Made by a program: the position numbers and the translations under genes. A stretch of 64,000 nt of DNA from Chryseobacterium sp. (GTDB lineage Bacteria; Bacteroidota; Bacteroidia; Flavobacteriales; Weeksellaceae). The stretch covers positions 186,001-250,000 of the forward strand of contig NZ_VOXE01000001.1 in assembly GCF_008014695.1 (NCBI RefSeq), in the 5' to 3' direction. Positions 62,134-64,000 of this stretch are shown here, piece after piece. Each line of letters starts with the position of its first letter. Within the stretch, counting starts at the first letter, position 1. The notes beneath the pieces are model-generated. The model did not search any database. It saw nothing but the letters and a program-made list of their open reading frames with translations, and had not been told where the DNA came from.

Positions 62134-62524
62134 TAAAAACGCATAGCCGAAAAAACGCGGTTTGTTTTGACTCTTCAGAAAATATTCTCTAGTTCAGTAC
62201 TTGTTTTTGGTTTTTAAACCTCGTTATCCCTTTCTGGCAAATCTTTTCCTGAGATTGAGCCATTGTTGAGCCATATCTGAAGTATATCTAAAGTATGGAT
62301 TGTGTATAGAAAGTGCGTACTTTATGTATAATTGAGTCAGACTGAGAGTACCCGTGAGTTCGCCGGAAGGATGTTCTGATCTTATTTCCCGGCTTTATAT
62401 TTTCTTCATATGACGCTTTGGTATTCGGTATTTTAAGGCGAAATCTCACCCGTTTTTGCTGGCTGCACCCAAAATTTTTGTAATTTTGTGGAACTTAAAT
62501 TGTCAAATAAAAATAAAAATAAAG
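62134..62524. other. Intergenic region before lpdA with short direct repeats
   Basis: No gene. Two TGAGCCAT copies (62256 and 62267) are followed by an 11-base near-tandem repeat ATCTGAAGTAT / ATCTAAAGTAT (62275-62296). The rest is AT-rich. Confidence 0.5.
62481..62488 (+). promoter_or_regulatory. -7 box for lpdA
   Basis: TAATTTTG, 37 bases before the ATG at 62525, with a TTTG at 62455-62458 as a possible -33 element (22 bases between). Confidence 0.55.
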
Positions 62525-63928
62525 ATGAGTCAATTCGATGTTACCGTAATCGGTTCCGGTCCCGGAGGTTATGTAGCGGCAATCCGCTGCGCACAGTTAG
62601 GTTTCAAAACCGCCATTATTGAGAAATATCCGACGATGGGTGGAACGTGCCTAAATGTGGGCTGTATTCCTTCAAAAGCACTTCTGGACAGTTCTGAACA
62701 TTTCGAAAATGCAAAACATCATTTCGCTGATCACGGAATCATGATCAATGAACCGGTTGCAGATCTGGCCAGAATGGTCGCAAGAAAAAATGAAGTGGTT
62801 GACCAAACAACGAAAGGCATCACCTTCCTCATGGACAAAAATAAAATTACGGTCTTTGAAGGAGTGGGAAGTTTTGAATCCTCAACTCAGGTAAAAGTCA
62901 CTAAAAACGACGGTTCTTCTGAAACCATCGACTCAAAATATATCATCATCGCAACGGGTTCAAAACCCAGCTCACTGCCTTTCATTACACTCGATAAGGA
63001 AAGGGTGATTACCTCTACAGAAGCACTGAACTTGAAGGAAATTCCGAAACATCTGATTGTAATCGGCGGTGGAGTTATCGGTCTTGAATTGGGATCCGTC
63101 TATAAAAGATTGGGTTCTGAAGTAACGGTGGTTGAATTCATGGATAAGATCATCCCAACCATGGACGGTTCATTATCAAAAGAACTCAACAAAGTTTTAC
63201 GGAAACAGGGCATGAAGTTCATGCTTTCAACTGCGGTTCAGGCCGTGGAAAGAAACGGCGACACGGTAAAAGTGACCGCGAAAGACAAAAAAGGTGCTGA
63301 AGTAGTTGTGGAAGGCGATTACGTTTTGGTTTCTGTAGGCAGAAAACCGTATACCGACGGACTTTCCCTCGAAAAAGCAGGGGTTGATCTTGATGAAAGA
63401 GGAAGAGTGAAAACCAATGAACATTTACAGACAAACGTATCCAATATTTACGCCATCGGTGATGTGGTGGCAGGTGCAATGTTGGCGCACAAAGCTTCTG
63501 AAGAAGGAGTTTTGGTAGCTGAACAGCTTGCGGGCCAGAAACCCCACATCAATTATAATTTAATTCCGGGCGTAGTCTACACCTGGCCGGAAGTTGCTGC
63601 AGTCGGAAAAACCGAGGAACAGCTGAAAGCGGAAGGCGTAGCCATCAAAGTAGGAAATTTCCCGATGCGTGCTTTGGGAAGAAGCCGTGCTTCAGGTGAT
63701 CTTGACGGATTTGTAAAGATTATTGCCGACGAAAAAACCGATGAGGTTTTGGGCGTTCACATGATCGGAGCCCGCGCTGCTGACATGATTGCGGCCGCCG
63801 TTACCGCCATGGAATACCGTGCAAGTGCCGAAGATATTTCAAGAATGTCACACGCGCATCCGACTTTCGCGGAAGCGATCAAGGAAGCAGCTTTGGACGC
63901 GACAGCAAAAATCGCACTGCATTTTTAA
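62525..63928 (+). CDS. lpdA: Dihydrolipoyl dehydrogenase (E3)
   Basis: A 467-residue flavoprotein of the pyridine-nucleotide disulfide oxidoreductase family. FAD motif GSGPGG at 10-15, redox disulfide C42-x4-C47 in GGTCLNVGCIPSK, NAD motif GGGVIGLELGS and the His-Glu pair in HAHPTFAEA. It reoxidises lipoyl groups in pyruvate and 2-oxoglutarate dehydrogenases and the glycine system. The start MSQFDV at 62525 is used because the open frame upstream (23 codons) covers the promoter element. Confidence 0.95.
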   Translation: MSQFDVTVIGSGPGGYVAAIRCAQLGFKTAIIEKYPTMGGTCLNVGCIPSKALLDSSEHFENAKHHFADHGIMINEPVADLARMVARKNEVVDQTTKGITFLMDKNKITVFEGVGSFESSTQVKVTKNDGSSETIDSKYIIIATGSKPSSLPFITLDKERVITSTEALNLKEIPKHLIVIGGGVIGLELGSVYKRLGSEVTVVEFMDKIIPTMDGSLSKELNKVLRKQGMKFMLSTAVQAVERNGDTVKVTAKDKKGAEVVVEGDYVLVSVGRKPYTDGLSLEKAGVDLDERGRVKTNEHLQTNVSNIYAIGDVVAGAMLAHKASEEGVLVAEQLAGQKPHINYNLIPGVVYTWPEVAAVGKTEEQLKAEGVAIKVGNFPMRALGRSRASGDLDGFVKIIADEKTDEVLGVHMIGARAADMIAAAVTAMEYRASAEDISRMSHAHPTFAEAIKEAALDATAKIALHF

Positions 63929-63974
63929 AAATCGTTCATATTCGACCGGAAATCAGCAGTTTCAATAAATATAT

Positions 63975-64000
63975 AAAAGAGAAGTTCCGGCTTCTCTTTT
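63975..64000 (+). terminator. Rho-independent terminator after lpdA
   Basis: AAAAGAGAAG-TTCCGG-CTTCTCTTTT stem at the window edge; the T tail may continue beyond it. Confidence 0.75.

Noticed and set aside
1..64000. tRNA, rRNA, integrase, transposase, prophage or replication origin
   Set aside because: None was seen on inspection of the intergenic regions and protein products; a covariance-model search would be needed to exclude a small RNA.

Overview
The window comes from a member of the Bacteroidota, most likely a flavobacterium of the Chryseobacterium / Kaistella group. The signs are promoters of the TAnnTTTG type, a secreted protein with a type-A type IX secretion tail, a GLPGLI protein, heptamer and palindromic intergenic repeats of the kind seen in that group, and compact AT-leaning intergenic DNA. 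There is no rRNA, tRNA, CRISPR array, integrase or transposase that I can see. The assignment rests on protein family content and not on a database search.

Layout. 1-638: 3'-truncated rRNA methyltransferase RlmF. 670-7548: a leftward signalling operon (REC-histidine kinase, giant CHASE3-GAF-kinase with three receivers, single-domain receiver, CheR, CheB, single-domain receiver) with no motility genes around it. 7.7-10.4 kb: palindromic repeats, a PhyH-type oxygenase, a small secreted protein, and a SCO / YHS-lipoprotein pair. 10.6-20.4 kb: a Crp-family regulator followed by rhodanese, a tripartite RND efflux pump, a PII-like protein, two DUF2892 membrane proteins and an MBL-rhodanese fusion. 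Three promoters here carry the same Crp-type palindrome at the same distance from the -7 box, so the region looks like one regulon for reactive sulfur and efflux. 20.5-29.0 kb: secreted PLD-like protein, Arr-type rifamycin ADP-ribosyltransferase, a TPR sensor kinase / regulator pair with a 55-residue companion peptide missed by length cut-offs, a decayed gene, and a CLC channel.

29.3-32.8 kb is an arsenic operon (arsR, DUF6428, LMW-phosphatase-type arsenate reductase, DUF2892, DinB, ACR3). 33.2-47.2 kb is a stress block: DUF892 protein, HPII-type catalase, Hsp20, a stand-alone fragment of a 2-hydroxyacid dehydrogenase, PfkB kinase, a REC-Crp regulator with a FixL-like kinase lacking the heme ligand, tandem universal stress protein, a lipoprotein, a GH130 enzyme overlapping a glycosyltransferase-toroid fusion, and a zinc alcohol dehydrogenase. 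47.4-50.5 kb holds a methyltransferase and a BlaI / BlaR1-like pair with two matching operators; the M56 protein carries four 23-residue tandem repeats. 50.5-64 kb is mostly housekeeping (transaldolase-like aldolase, PepE, PBP4-type carboxypeptidase, histidine kinase, M1 peptidase, TatC, KdsD, RecQ, LpdA) and includes a decayed copy of the aldolase gene.

The parts I find most worth a second look are the Crp-type operator set at 11.2-18.7 kb, the GH130 / GT4-toroid module at 42.4-45.8 kb, the peptide plus TPR kinase at 24.5-26.3 kb, and the repeat-bearing M56 protein with its two operators.
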